From contig CM114271.1 in the NCBI GenBank assembly GCA_050084515.1, forward strand, positions 59,024,001 to 59,088,000: a DNA stretch of 64,000 nucleotides, read 5' to 3'. The position numbers and the translations under genes are program-made. The notes under the pieces were generated by a model. The model saw only the letters and a program-made list of their open reading frames with translations, was not told the origin of the DNA and did no database searches. Source of the stretch: Blasia pusilla (taxonomy: Eukaryota > Marchantiophyta > Marchantiopsida > Blasiales). Below, in pieces: positions 46,801-58,870 of this stretch; position 1 is the stretch's first letter, and each line of letters starts with the position of its first letter.

Positions 46801-48239
46801 TGAAACTTAGTAAATTTTGCATCTATTTATATTCCGAGATATGATAGTAATGACACATTTTCCATTTCAAAAACTATGCTTGAACTAATTTCATCCACTA
46901 TTTACCCATAGTTCTAAAATGGAGAATCATGAATAAGATATAAAGAAATTTGTTATAGGGCATCTTGGTAGTCTACAACTTATAATGTTGACTCATTATT
47001 TGTAACTAAGGATAGAAATTAGAGAAAAATTATGTCCAAATACACAAGCTTCCTTACTTTATTCACTAGCTCATTTTTTGGAATTTCCAATTTACAAATA
47101 TTATCTGTGTATATTCAATTAATAGTAAAAACAAGAAGTAAAACTTTTGTGTTGATTTTTTTTTAAATGTTGATTTTTAAAATTATTTTGAATATCTCCT
47201 CATTTCAATAAATTGCAAATCCTTGAATATGGATGAGTGTATGTGAAGAGAAATCCGAAAGAAAGATTTAGGGTAGGGATTTATGGCCTGGAAAGGAAAT
47301 TAAAAAATATCATAAGATCGGTGGTCACTTTAGAGGGAAATTGGAATGCATGATAAAGTAAAAATATTGTGGAATTGGTTTATGTTTCCAACCTTAATAG
47401 TAGAGTAAAAAAAAAGATCTAGCTTTGCAAATGTCTTGGAGACATAGAGCTTATCTCTCTGGCATTTGAAAAAGAAAGAAATAAGCTTAGAAATTGGATA
47501 ATTTAGAAATTAGATCATTGAAACCATGTGTGTAGAAAAAATTACAAAAAAATATGTTTTATCAATATCTAGTCTAATTCATACATTATTAGATCAATAG
47601 ACATAGTTAGATAGTGTGGAACTGATCCACATATTGTAAGCTTATGAATTGAACCTCTTGACGGGCTCTACACAGAAGTCCTCTATTTTTTCCTCTTCTA
47701 GGCCATCTATCCTTTCATAATCGATTCTACTTAGGGTCTCTACCCACACACATTTCCCCTCCCACGAGGGCTTCCGCTAGTCTAAAAAATCAATTTGTGA
47801 CTTCAAATCTTGCTCTAGATGTGTTGTATTTTTAAGGTCAACTTGGACCACAGCAAGGGAAATGTTCATCCCATGAAATTTGTCACGAAAACTCAAGCTT
47901 GGAATAATACTTGAAGCCAAGATGTTCCTACTAAGCTGTGGTTGGGTAAGATGTACTTCATCCCCCACATGCAACTACAAATATACCCATTGCAATGAAC
48001 ACATAGAAGTTAGATAAGCAGATCGTCCTGATATAGAGTCGAATCACCTTCAAATAATCTTGTAAGTGTGACGCAAACTCCGTAATTTTTGGTTTCCCGT
48101 CGTTATTTTTGGAATAGATTTATAGAGGAATAGGCATTAGACTCCAATTTGACCATAGTCGTAGATGCAGTACAAATTATATCCAGCCAAGCCAACCACG
48201 TCAGATAGGTGTAACCTATTTTTTTGCAAAGCTCTAGAG
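46801..48239. other. AT-rich intergenic DNA, no gene seen
   Basis: No recognisable coding region or element end. Confidence 0.4.
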
Positions 48240-49210
48240 CCTGAATCCGATATGAAGATCCGATTCCACCTGAATCATCCAGTCTACTTTCACAAAATCA
48301 CCAAAAGTGCCCTTCCCATGTGCGAAAGAGACACCTTAGGTTCTACTCTATGGGATCTTAAGATCATATTGAAACTCATTCAAAACTTGAGTTCTAATTG
48401 GGCTCTTGTACGTGCATGGTGCCCATTGAAAAGATATCGAGTTGGAACCATAGTTCCGAATCAGGCATTCGTGCATGAAGGCAGCACCAGAATAGGATCT
48501 TGATGATCCAAATAGGACATTAAGATCCAATCGAGAGCTTCACTTATGAAAAGTGTGGCCCTCAAGGGTATTTTTCCGATTGGAACTATAGATCCGAATG
48601 TGTTGAGATGACATCCACCCAAGAAATTCAGTTGAGAGTTTGCGAGCCAAATGACGAGTTATCCATCTCGGACTCTAGCGAAGAGCCGCCCGATGTTCTC
48701 TCGAATGGGATCTTAAGAACCGTTAGAAGGTCACCAGAGTTCCAATTGGACTTACACTTCCTCATCCCTATTGGATCTTTAGGTCAAATTCACCCACGGT
48801 CCAATGACCCTTTGATCGGATCTTAAGATCTGAATTAAAGACATTCACACCTCCGCGTGCCTCTCAACGGAACCTTCCAATATTGCAAGAAGTCGTCCAT
48901 TTCCGTCTCGCGGAGAGGCGCCCAATGTTCTTTCGAATGGGATCTTAACATCCGTTAGAAGGTCATTCGGAACTAAAATTCCCATTCACCTCTAGGTGAG
49001 AGAATGTTGGCTTTCAGGCTCGCAAACTCTAACTTTATTAGGAACATTCCGATCTATAGTTCCAGTTGGAGAACTACCTTAAAGGCTCGTGCTTTTCTCT
49101 TCTTAAGAATGGACCTTAAGATCCACCCTTCCCAACTGAATCTTAAGATCCAATTTGCCCATTGTCCCTTGACGCTTATATCGGATCTTAAGATCCGAAT
49201 ATAAGGAACT
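48240..49210. repeat. Field of GATCTTAAGATC palindromes in a partly tandem repeat
   Basis: Perfect GATCTTAAGATC at 48354, 48819 and 49184; the last extends to the 18-bp palindrome tcggatcttaagatccga (49181-49198). Near-matches lie at about 48494, 48711, 48942, 49113 and 49139. Blocks cgaatgggatctta--a-ccgttagaaggtca at about 48702 and 48932 show a 230-bp tandem component. No coding content. Confidence 0.75.
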
Positions 49211-50716
49211 TGCTCTTCAATTTTCCAATAACGTAAATTGAAGAGCAAACTCCTCCTCTTGACTCATGTTTTTTTGTATGGGTCTAAAGGACCATCTTCT
49301 CATCCCCCACTCTCGTCATATTCCAATTTCTCCGCAGCCCAACCAAGAATCTCCTCACTTGTAATTAACTCTTTCTGGTGGTGGCCTTGTTTCCCCTCTA
49401 CCATTAAAATGGATGTCATACTTCCTGCCTCTTCAAGGATGAGTATAAGGCAAGTATTGTCAATGACCTCCAAAGATGGGTTCACCAAAAATGAAAAATT
49501 CCAACCACCAGGTCATTTACAAAGGCCATAGTTTTTCTCAACCATGCAAAGAAGGCCCTCCTAATGTAGGCGCAATATATCGCTAGGAACCTCGATTATA
49601 GAAGGCATGAGATGTCAGTTCAAGAGAAAATGTAATAATGAACGTTCGATCAAGTATTGCTATTGAGATATCTGAAATGGAGGCATGAGACTGAGTGATG
49701 AATAGATGGCCCAATGGATGATCAGATCAGAGAACAACCATTCGTGGTGGCCATCCGTCGTGGCATACCATCATTCGTGGCAACTCCATCCAACATACTC
49801 CCATTTATTGCCGTTGATTGCAAGGATTATGTATAACCCTAATAGTTCCTTGAAGATCGCAAGTATCCAAAATATTATGGTGTAGTTCCCTAATAGTCTA
49901 AAGTAGAAGAGCTTCCACTACTTACTTAGAGTCATAACATCCAACACTTCCATTCAAAATGGTCAAAGGGCTCAAAACCTCTCACAAATCCAAAAGATGA
50001 TCCTCTTGCACAAGATAGTTTGTCATTCATATTTGTGTGGTCAATTAGGTATACGCTTTTAGGATTAATTCCTCGAGAGTAATTCCCATCACCAGAGGAA
50101 TGAGGTCATTTTCTTCCATGTCCTCAGTGGTGGACACGCTCCTTTCTTATCAAATATGCATACAATTTTTCATACAAGGTTTTGATGCGATGCCTCCATG
50201 ATACTCTTCTTGTCCGAAATTCTTAGTAAACTCTTCTTACCTCGCTTCCAACTGTTATAAATTTGGTCAAATATTTTTTTTTAAAAAATAGGAGTTTGAC
50301 CATCCATGATTTCCAACTAAACGTGTTTTTGGTAAGAAAGCCACTTTATAGCCTGCGACTCTCGCTGCTTGTTCTAAACAAATGTATGTTCCTAGAGGAA
50401 ATCCTAATATGGTCCAATCTTCCAAGTAGTTTTTTGGAATATTGGTGTCAATGTTTTCAAACTCTATCAACAAAGAAAACATCTGAAGAGGAGTTGGTAT
50501 GAAAATTTGGACCCACCCATATTTCAACCAACCCTTGGTTCTCAAACAGAAAATCTGTCATGTTTTGTGGCTTCTTTACATAGATTTTAGTGAGCACAAC
50601 CCACATACATCTAGGAGTTGTGGTTACACAAAGATGTTATTCAACAAACTCTAACCTAGCTCCCCCTAAAGATAAAAATGGAAATGTAAGAGACAACTAC
50701 GGGAGCAACTATAGCA
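49211..50716. other. Intergenic DNA, no gene seen
   Basis: Only short unrecognised open frames. Confidence 0.4.
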
Positions 50717-50990
50717 AAGTTGATCCTTATAGCACAATCGGGATACTAACCTAGAAAATACATACATTACAAGCATGTCAACAAAAGCAATTGCAAATGC
50801 ATATCTATATTATTATTGGAGAAAGCCCTTTCACTTTGCAAATTCCTCTCTTCTCGAAACTTTCAGCCAATGAGATTACTCCCTTTGTAAACCAATAGGA
50901 TCCTTCGGAATCAATTTAAAATCGCACTCGAAAATTATGAGAATTAATTATGGAAGGTAATATAAGTTTTGTGGGTTGGGCTTCTTTACA
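50717..50990 (+). repeat. Duplicated segment, copy 1, with degenerate Helitron
   Basis: Starts aagttgatccttatagcac. It includes a Helitron-type start TCTATATTATTATTGG after an A near 50805 and family blocks agccaatgagattactc and ttaattatggaagg. The 3' Helitron end is degenerate. It matches copy 2 exactly 900 bp downstream at its left end. Confidence 0.7.
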
Positions 50991-51616
50991 TTACTTTAGT
51001 GCTTGGATATGAATAACCTCATGAGAAGTTGATAAACAAATCCTTTGCCAATCCTAAAATGGCCATACTATGGATACAAAAAACATCATGAGAAGTTGAT
51101 ACACAAATCCCCTACCAATCCTTGCAGGAAACCAAAAACCGCAAGAATAGCCAAAGATAACAATTTCCACAGTTGTAGGGACACAATCCCAAATTTCCAC
51201 AAAGGGATCTTATAGGCTAGGCTGCCAAGAGAAAAAACACTCAGGATTAGGAAAATAGACGAGGAGCTAAGGCGCAACACAACAAGGGTAAGATGAATTA
51301 AATCATACGAGGTCGTAAGGCTACTCGTAAGCATACGTGAGAGCGGAAGACACTCGCAAAATTTGGTGACAACATTCTGAAAAACATACGTCCGAGTGAA
51401 AGGCATTCTGAAGAAAAGCGAGAAGCAAAGAGACGACCAAATAGTGATAGTGTGAGCAGACCAGAGCCAAAAGCCAATAACCAGCAAGTTCAAACGAGCA
51501 AGAGAGCGACAAAAATTTATGGAGAAATGTCGAAGGGAGACATATTTGAAGCGGTGACAAAGACGGGAGCAGGCTTTGGAATCCATGAGCCTTCAAGAAA
51601 TGGACGTGGATGATGC
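50991..51616. other. Spacer between the two duplicated segments
   Basis: Contains a 72-bp-spaced direct repeat (atgagaagttgata-acaaatcc near 51021 and 51090). The minus-strand frame 51086-51586 (166 codons, very hydrophobic) resembles nothing. The plus strand reads as a Lys/Arg-rich stretch (ITSKFKRARERQKFMEKC) with stops. Possibly the tail of an old element. Confidence 0.35.
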
Positions 51617-52010
51617 AAGTTGATCCTTATAGCACAATGGGGACTAGGATGTAAAAACTAACCTCATTCATTAAAATACATACATTACAAGCATGTCAAC
51701 AAAAGATCAATTGCAAATGCATATCTATATTATTATTAGGAGAAAGAACCTTTCACTTTGGAAATTTTTAAAAAAATTCTCTTAGAAACTTTCAGCCAAT
51801 GAGATTACTCAAATTTTTATCCTTTGTTTTCAAATCAAGAAAGCGGTCTCCCATAAATAGATATTACGGGTGACACGTTTTCTTAAATTTAAATTTTTAA
51901 AGGATCAATAAAAGAGTTCGAGAGGAGAGATGAATCAATTTAAAAAAATCAACACTTGAGAAATTAATCCCATGCACGGGAGTGATGGAATTAATTATGG
52001 AAGGAAATAT
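51617..52010 (+). repeat. Duplicated segment, copy 2, with degenerate Helitron
   Basis: Repeats copy 1 (aagttgatccttatagcac, acatacattacaagcatgtcaacaaaag, Helitron start at 51724 after an A). It carries about 145 bp extra before ttaattatggaagg near 51993. Followed by gtcaaacaaagaggtgtttgc, shared with 4027. Confidence 0.7.
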
Positions 52011-54163
52011 TTTCTTACTACCCGGTTGCCACATGTCAAACAAAGAGGTGTTTGCAAACTAAGAAAGCACTTTCCAATAATAATTTAGTTATTTACATTT
52101 TACAATTTTATGAAGAAAATGGTCTTCATAACTATGGATATGAATAAAGAAAAATGCCCATCAAACAAGTTCATGGGATAAATTTTCAAACACGCATTCT
52201 AAAAATGGCATGAGAAGTTTCCAATTACATTTAATTGAGACATGCTCTAGTCAGAGAGCATTTTACTATAATGATATTTAGTTTGGTCTGAATCCGAGAG
52301 CAAGAACTTCTTGTTGCATTCTGTTATAGGAAGAAAGATGTGAAAATAACTTTTTTCTTTTCCCCACGCACTTAGTGTTACCCTTACAAAATTAGGAGTT
52401 TCTACACATAACTTCTCACTCTTGTTACCTATTCACTTCAAACTGATCACCATCATCCCCTTCCAATCACAGATTATTTGCAAGAGACGAAAGAGTGAAA
52501 CAATCTTATGCTCGATATTAGATGCAGTTAAAGGTATACCTCAAAAGCCCTTGAATCTTAAGAGTTTGGAAAACTTTAAAAAATGAAACTTACCAAACAT
52601 ATTTTCTTCTATTTACGACATCTACATACACTCATCAATTTTTTTTTCTCTCCATCTAACCTATCCACATGTCCCTCAAACGAGTATAATAACTAATTCT
52701 CTTCTCACTATCTAACCAATCCACATGTCTTTCACATGAGTCAAATAACTAATTCTCCTCTCCACTCTAAACCCTCTCAAGGCCGGACACTGGTTGTATG
52801 CGAGGGCAATGCAGATAAGGAGAAGGATTGAATGTCCCGTCTATGACGTCGCATTCCGCAACAGATTTGGAAAAGAGTACTTCTGGCATGAGACATCCCG
52901 TGCTTAAATACCCTTCTTGAGTCGATTTACTAGTTCATGCAAAGGAACTGATCATGCTTAGTGCTCACCACAAGGGATTTTCCAGTTAGTTTTTTTCCCT
53001 TGATCCAATTAAAACAAATCAAAATAAACCATCTCCCTTTCATAGTATATATGATGCATGAACCCATCACAAAGGAGATAAGTTAAAATGGCCCACTTGA
53101 TCCTATTACAACCCAAATTTATTTATGCAGTTGGTCAATTAGACTTTCAACGTCCTATTCTTCCATCACCACAACCAATGCATTCTAAATACTTGCTAAC
53201 ACAATCATGCACTGATAAAATGATAATGACAATGATAAGTATTCATCGATCCCTTATTTTATCATTGGCTTAAACCCTACAATTCATTAGAATTGATGCA
53301 GGGACTTGTGCATGTATCAACTTACGCAGGAGGCTCACTAGCGAACACATGCAGAAGGCAGTTCAATTTGTCGACAGATTGCAGAGCCAGCAAGATACAA
53401 CCATCGTAGGAGACTTTGTCTAATGCCAGACTTTTCAGCACCCCAAGTCATGGATGCTACGTCTCTTAAATTAAGCAGTTCGAGGTGCAACGTTTTGAAC
53501 CCTCTGATCTGAGCACACATGTCAGAGACTTGCTTTTTCAACCATTGCCCGAGTCCAGACAACTGTAACTTTAGGACTTGCATACGTCAATCTCTTAATT
53601 CTTCATAATTCAAACTTGTGAAATAATACCCTCCCATCTACTGCAAGCCTGAAAGACTTTGGGCTCCATCGATTGAGTAGTTCCATACACATTTCAAGAC
53701 CTTGCAAGTTGTGGAAGTTCTGTACACAGTTTCTTAAGCTTTCCGGTACAAAATTTTACGTTGTCAGCCTCTTCAATGGTTGGCAACATGGTTTTGTTAT
53801 CTTGGGATTCCACACTTGAAAATTGGAACTGCCTTTCGGAACAAGTCATCAAGTCTCCAAGGGGTAAATTCACAGGATTCAACGTAAAAGATGAATGTTT
53901 CCAGTGATTTCCTACTCCAGACATTTACCTTCATGAGCTGCAAGCCTCTTCAAAAATCCAGTTCAAACTAAGTGGTGCTAAGCTTTGAACCTGCACACAT
54001 GGACAGGTGACAACCTGCAGTCTCCAGAGTAACATCTCTATGTACATGCTGGGAATATATGATTCTGTACTGCTTCTTTCCTTCTCCACATGAGAACTTT
54101 AGAGGGAATGCAAGGCTCACCCATATGATTAGTCCTTCGGTGCAGCCAGTTAGTCCTAGAGCT
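52011..54163. other. Intergenic DNA and probable 3' UTR of the phosphatidylserine synthase gene
   Basis: Sequence from about 53300 to 54163 is less AT-rich and may be 3' UTR or downstream flank of the minus-strand gene. Minus-strand open frames 53338-53583, 53694-53924 and 53968-54246 resemble no family. No poly(A) site was assigned. Confidence 0.35.
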
Positions 54164-57100
54164 TCATTGAATTTTCTTGGAGTCGACAGAGGGCTTTTGT
54201 ACCATAACTGGTTTTGGATAGCGAGCACCTTTGATTGACCATCCAATAAGGAAAAGGAAAAATGAAATTCCAGTTGTCACCCAAAACCAGTAGATCCACC
54301 TTGGCATTGGATTGGGGAACAAACCTGACACAGCCCAGACATAATTTAGTACCACACTAAATGGTGTGGCTTGAAGAAACTGCAGATGACCAACATGGAC
54401 GCATGAAAACACAACATGCACCTGGCTATGGAGGAAGAGATCATGAATAGAAAGATCAGTAGTGACAAGGCAACCCCATATAATGCTGTCCAAGACGTCA
54501 CGGAAACTTTCATTGCTGTTCCATCGGTTACAAACCATTCATACCTTGTCCAAACTTCACACAAATGAGCACTTCCTCAATGCAAATGGCAATAGCTAGC
54601 CAACAGAAAGCTCCAAGCTTCTTTATCGGTTTTCTGCACAAAAAAATTGAACAGTTTTGTGACGGTTGAACAACAGCAAATAGAACCATACATCCTAATG
54701 GCAATTTGGTACGAGCGAATTAATGTCCCTCACGACTGGAAGAGAGAACACGGAAGACAAAGTCGCTGCAACACCTGGTACTTTTATTCCACAGTAAATT
54801 TTCTGTTTGGCATCTAAGATCAGGTGCCAAATGTTCCAGTACACGTTCAAAAGAACTAGAGTTCCATGAGTGAACCAAAAGAAACAAAAACAGAACACAA
54901 AAAGGGAGAAAGAAAACCTGTTTTGGAGAAACGAATTATATTCACGGATGGCAGGACTTGCAATGATCCACCACACAAGCAGTCGGTAGCTGTTCAAAGG
55001 ATTTCTTGGGGGTATCCAAAGCACAAACTTCAGGAAAAAGGCATTGACCTCTACAATTAGGAAGACAATAACCAACCCCAGTACTTGGACAAATCGTATA
55101 GGTCCTGACAGGAAATCCCACTGAGCCTTGTCCCAAGATGCAGGAGTCAATTGACTCAATGATCGTTTCACCTGTCCACATAGCAAATCAAACAACCCAT
55201 TTGCTTATCCACGTCTGATTTCTGATCCCGGGACAACGAGAGGCAGAATATTACAAAACTCACAAAACGTGGATGAGACTATGTAGAGCATAAATTTATA
55301 ATGCCTTTTCATAAACCTTGTGATTGTTGAACACCAACAATTCAAAAGATCTGAAAACTGTTCCACACTGGTCCATGAACACCTGAAATTACATACCTTG
55401 CCAACAATAGTGGGCTGTTGACTCAATCCTACCCAATCATAGGTCTTCCCTTCAAAGTAGCGGACGGTTTTTAATCCTGCCCAGATACCTGCATGTCAAA
55501 TCCATGTCATTCAGACAATGAGCACAGAAACTTAATTAAGTACAGTAAAATTTCAACACTTTTGGGGCTATTTTCTGAAAAAAAAAAGTTGGTAAGGAAC
55601 CGAGAAACGAAAAAGAAAGATCTGTGAAAGAAAAATAAGGTCAACAGAGAAACAGTAGGACAACACAACAATTCAGAGAAACTTAGATCTCTGCTACAGT
55701 GTCAATAAGGAGAATCATCAAGAACACTACAGATACGTCTTTACTTCATCTATACGTTCCAACCTCACCCCGCAAGCCTCAAAAAATAATGGTGATATGA
55801 TTACCAAACAAGTTGCAAATCAGAACATCAAGAATGATGCTATCCCACCAACATTCGTTGAAGTTTGGTAGCATGTGATTGAAAGTCACCTGACCACAAA
55901 ACAATAAAGGCCTTCAGCATAACCAAAGTCGCCCTTTATTGCTCAATATTTCGGTTATGATATGACGCAACGAACATTAGAATCATGAGCTACAATAGAC
56001 AACTTAATATTGCAGGGATTGATTTCCAGACGTTCCCATCATACCTCCATCATTTCAAACCCAATAGAAAGCATCCAGCAGAGCAGCAAACTTCGAACCA
56101 TAATGGACTTGCCCCACCATCCCAGGATGTGGGCAATGACGAACTCATCAAGCAATGTGTCCTGGAAGAAGCCAACATGGCAAAACTTGAAGTGGTAAGA
56201 AATTCATTCAGCATCTGGCGTGTACACCTACCTGCAGTAATCACAGCAAAGAGTATTTTTTGCCAAAAGAACATTGCAACTTTAAAACCAATTCCAGACC
56301 AGACCTGAAACCAAAACTACTCCCTTGCATGTTGTATTTTGACCAGCAAAAATGAGGAGTGAGTTATTTTCGCCTTAGACAGCGTTTCTGTTTATGATAA
56401 CTGTGACATTCAACGCCGTCACTGGGATGAACTTCGTACATAAACATTTGCAAACTTGCTATGTGGATTCTCTGGTGTGTATATACGACAGTCTGCACCG
56501 TATGACCTTTCTTCCAGCTCTGCACAACCAAAGGAGCAATAATGTCACCATTTGGACACATCCCATCCATTGCTCTTCTATGGTACCTGTATTGTATAAT
56601 ACAGGTACCATAGAAGAGCAATGGATGGGATTTTCCTGGTTCTGTATACATTCGAACCAGGAAAATTCTTCCTCACCATGATCACAGATACATACATACA
56701 GATCTCCACACCAAATTCTTCAAGGGATAAACTGGTCTTGCAATGAAGCACACGTACCCACACCAAGATCAGGATGCAGATATTTCATGAAAAGTCGAGC
56801 ATCATCTCGAGTCTGAAGCAGAATCGACAAACATTATCAGAGTCTTGGAGAGTAGCAATTGAAGTCCATTCCGGAGACTGTAATGATAATTGAGAGACGA
56901 AAGAAAAATGAACCAACCTGAAAGAGAAGGAAGGTCAGAAAGAGCAGATACAGCACAGCAAGTCCATGCACAAGTCGCCAGAAAGCAGGGTGTGGCCTTA
57001 TCAATATCCTGGAAAATGACACAGAAACACAGACCGCATGCACGTGTACCAAGTCAGCTGACATTTCTACTTGGTCAAGAAGAGCTGTGGGAGGTCGAAC

Positions 57101-58488
57101 TCGAGGCTACGGGAGATTCAACACCTAAAGACTACCAAAGAATACCTAAGTCCGTCTGGTGGTAACTGCAACACACTTGGTTGCGACTTCAGTACAAGAC
57201 ATGAGAGAGGAAGGCAGGATTACGTGGGTGGAGCTTGGAGTGCGAAGTAGCCCAAGAAAACTGCAACCATAGCCAACACACCCCTGCAGATAATCAACCA
57301 CAGTTAGAGGTTAAGAACTCAGAAGACTGGATGACAAGCACAAATTTGATGGCACAGATGACTGACATAAATCTTAGGGAATCCAGACAGCAAAGCTAGT
57401 GAATTGCCCGTGTTCTTTTCCGGTTCACGTAGGAGCAGCTTCGAGCAAAGGAAATCACAACAGAGAAGTTGAACTGAAAACCAATTACTAATCTGAAGCA
57501 CAATCACATGAGGAGTCATTGTTCTCAACCACTCCTTTCGTAAAATCTGCAGTGCAGCCCCAAAGGTTCACCGGGACTTTTTAACGATCAGGTTATGGTT
57601 ACTTACGCCTTGGTGTTTGCAACAGGATCTGTCCTCTGATCCTGAGGTTGGAGCGCACCACTAGCCCATCTGGAGAGAAAAAAACAAAAAAAAAAGAATA
57701 ATTGTAATTACAATCCATCCAAAATCTACCGGCACTTCTATTCGACAGCTCGCATAGTAGATTAATTCTGACATTCTTGCTGTGATATGTCACACTTGGA
57801 TGCAACGTTCCAACATCAGGCTTCATGGCCGCAATTGTCTATCATCAATCCAGACCCACGAAAGCACCATCACGGACACCCAGTGAAGCACAGAGAAGAA
57901 GCGAGTCCCACAGAAACGACTCGTCGATGGCAAACAACTCCGAAGAAACGGCTTGAATCGGTTCACGCCTATCACCTAAAATCTTCGGGCAGCTGGAGAG
58001 CGCAATTCACTGATCTTCAACGAAGTGAAGACTGATCGATTAATCGCATCATGAACGATTCTGTAACTTGATTGTGCTGTGAGACCAAGAGAAAACTCTC
58101 AGAGCACATTGCTCCGAGCGGCACGTAAGCAACTCGCTAAGAAGATACAGAATCCCACGCACTGGTGCACTAGATCCTGAACTAGATCTACCGCCACAGG
58201 TCCAATTCAGCAAATCGAAGGACGAGCATCGCAGAGCACGCGCGTCGGAGCTCCGGTGGATTTCTTCAATCTTTTCAAAATTGGTGACGGAGAAACCATG
58301 AAGTGAACTCACACTAGGAAGCAGGCCCCGCAAATGAGAGCAGTGACGGTGTGCGGAGTGTACGCCCATGCAGTCCACGGGTCCAAATCTTTCAAGAGTT
58401 TCTTCAGCGTCCCCTCCTCATTATCGTGCTCATAGACGGCGATCTCTTTTTTCTTCGATCCCTCGCCAGGTGCCTCCATCTCCCCCAT
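54164..58488 (-). CDS. PSS1: Phosphatidylserine synthase, base-exchange type (PSS1 family), 12 exons
   Basis: Exons: 58488-58313, 57669-57607, 57283-57224, 57008-56918, 56812-56758, 56519-56440, 56161-56045, 55889-55805, 55488-55397, 55171-54918, 54633-54545, 54324-54164. All introns are GT-AG and all phases agree, giving 440 aa, close to the usual plant length. The enzyme exchanges the head group of an existing phospholipid for serine in the ER membrane. Family signatures: [10 protein letters not shown] near the N-terminus, [12 protein letters not shown] (exon 4), YLHPDLGVE (5/6), SYGADCRIY (6), [14 protein letters not shown] (7), [13 protein letters not shown] (8), [10 protein letters not shown] (9), [16 protein letters not shown] and REYNSFLQ (10), [16 protein letters not shown] (11). 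About eight to ten hydrophobic helices; the C-terminus is hydrophilic. The first in-frame ATG is at 58488; a second, three codons later (58479), is possible. The gene looks intact. Confidence 0.95.
56232..56304 (-). other. Cryptic cassette exon candidate in intron 6 of the synthase gene
   Basis: A 73-nt stretch open in the flanking reading frame, preceded by tttcag and followed by gtaggt. Its length is not a multiple of three, so inclusion would shift the frame. The peptide ([15 protein letters not shown]) matches nothing in the family. It may be chance. Confidence 0.25.
56560..56631. repeat. Perfect 34-bp inverted repeat with 4-nt loop in intron 5 of the synthase gene
   Basis: Arms 56560-56593 and 56598-56631, no mismatch; loop gtat. 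It lies between exons 5 and 6, close to exon 6. Confidence 0.93.
56630..56666. repeat. Second inverted repeat (13-bp arms) abutting the 34-bp one
   Basis: Arms 56630-56642 and 56654-56666 (attttcctggttc and complement). It shares its first two bases with the end of the previous hairpin. Confidence 0.88.
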
Positions 58489-58509
58489 CCTCAGTCCGCA
58501 ACTCCCACT

Positions 58510-58870
58510 TCGCTTCTTCACTGTCCCAGCCCAAACTCCCTGGGCAGCGCAACGCCTCCTCCTGCAATCTCTACCCGCCCGATCGCACACTCCTCAAACA
58601 CCATGCCGCTGCCAAATCGCCCGCCACATCCGGCATCTTTCGGGGATCCTCGCAAGGCATCGATCGCACTAACAAGCATTCGTCCAGACCTCCATCTCCC
58701 CCCTCGTCTGTCCACACCTCCGAGTCCACTCCACTCCACTCCCTCCCTGTCCAAACCGAAACTACTCCGCGAGCAGCGCAAGGCTTCCAAACTCTACCCG
58801 CGCGATCGAACTTTCCTCTAAAACCCCTTTGCCGCTGCCAAATCGCCCGCCGCATCCGGTTAGCACCTCA
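58510..58870. repeat. 226-bp-spaced direct duplication just upstream of the synthase start
   Basis: A block ending ccgctgccaaatcgcccgcc ends near 58625 and again near 58851. Matching flanks (gcagcgcaa, ctctacccg-cgatcg) lie about 100 bp before each. It lies in the promoter/5' UTR of the minus-strand gene and has diverged by about one base in five outside the core. Confidence 0.7.

Noticed and set aside
51086-51586. 166-codon hydrophobic minus-strand open frame
   Set aside because: No family resemblance, and the opposite strand has a basic, equally plausible reading; it sits in duplicated repeat DNA.
56560-56631. MicroRNA precursor
   Set aside because: A perfect 34-bp stem with a 4-nt loop is unlike plant miRNA precursors, and no target or small-RNA evidence can be seen.
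56684-56735. Exon-like reading [12 protein letters not shown] in intron 5 of the synthase gene, at first taken for exon 6
   Set aside because: It would need an intron of about 26 nt and gives the wrong phase; the true exon 6 at 56519-56440 fits sequence and phase perfectly.
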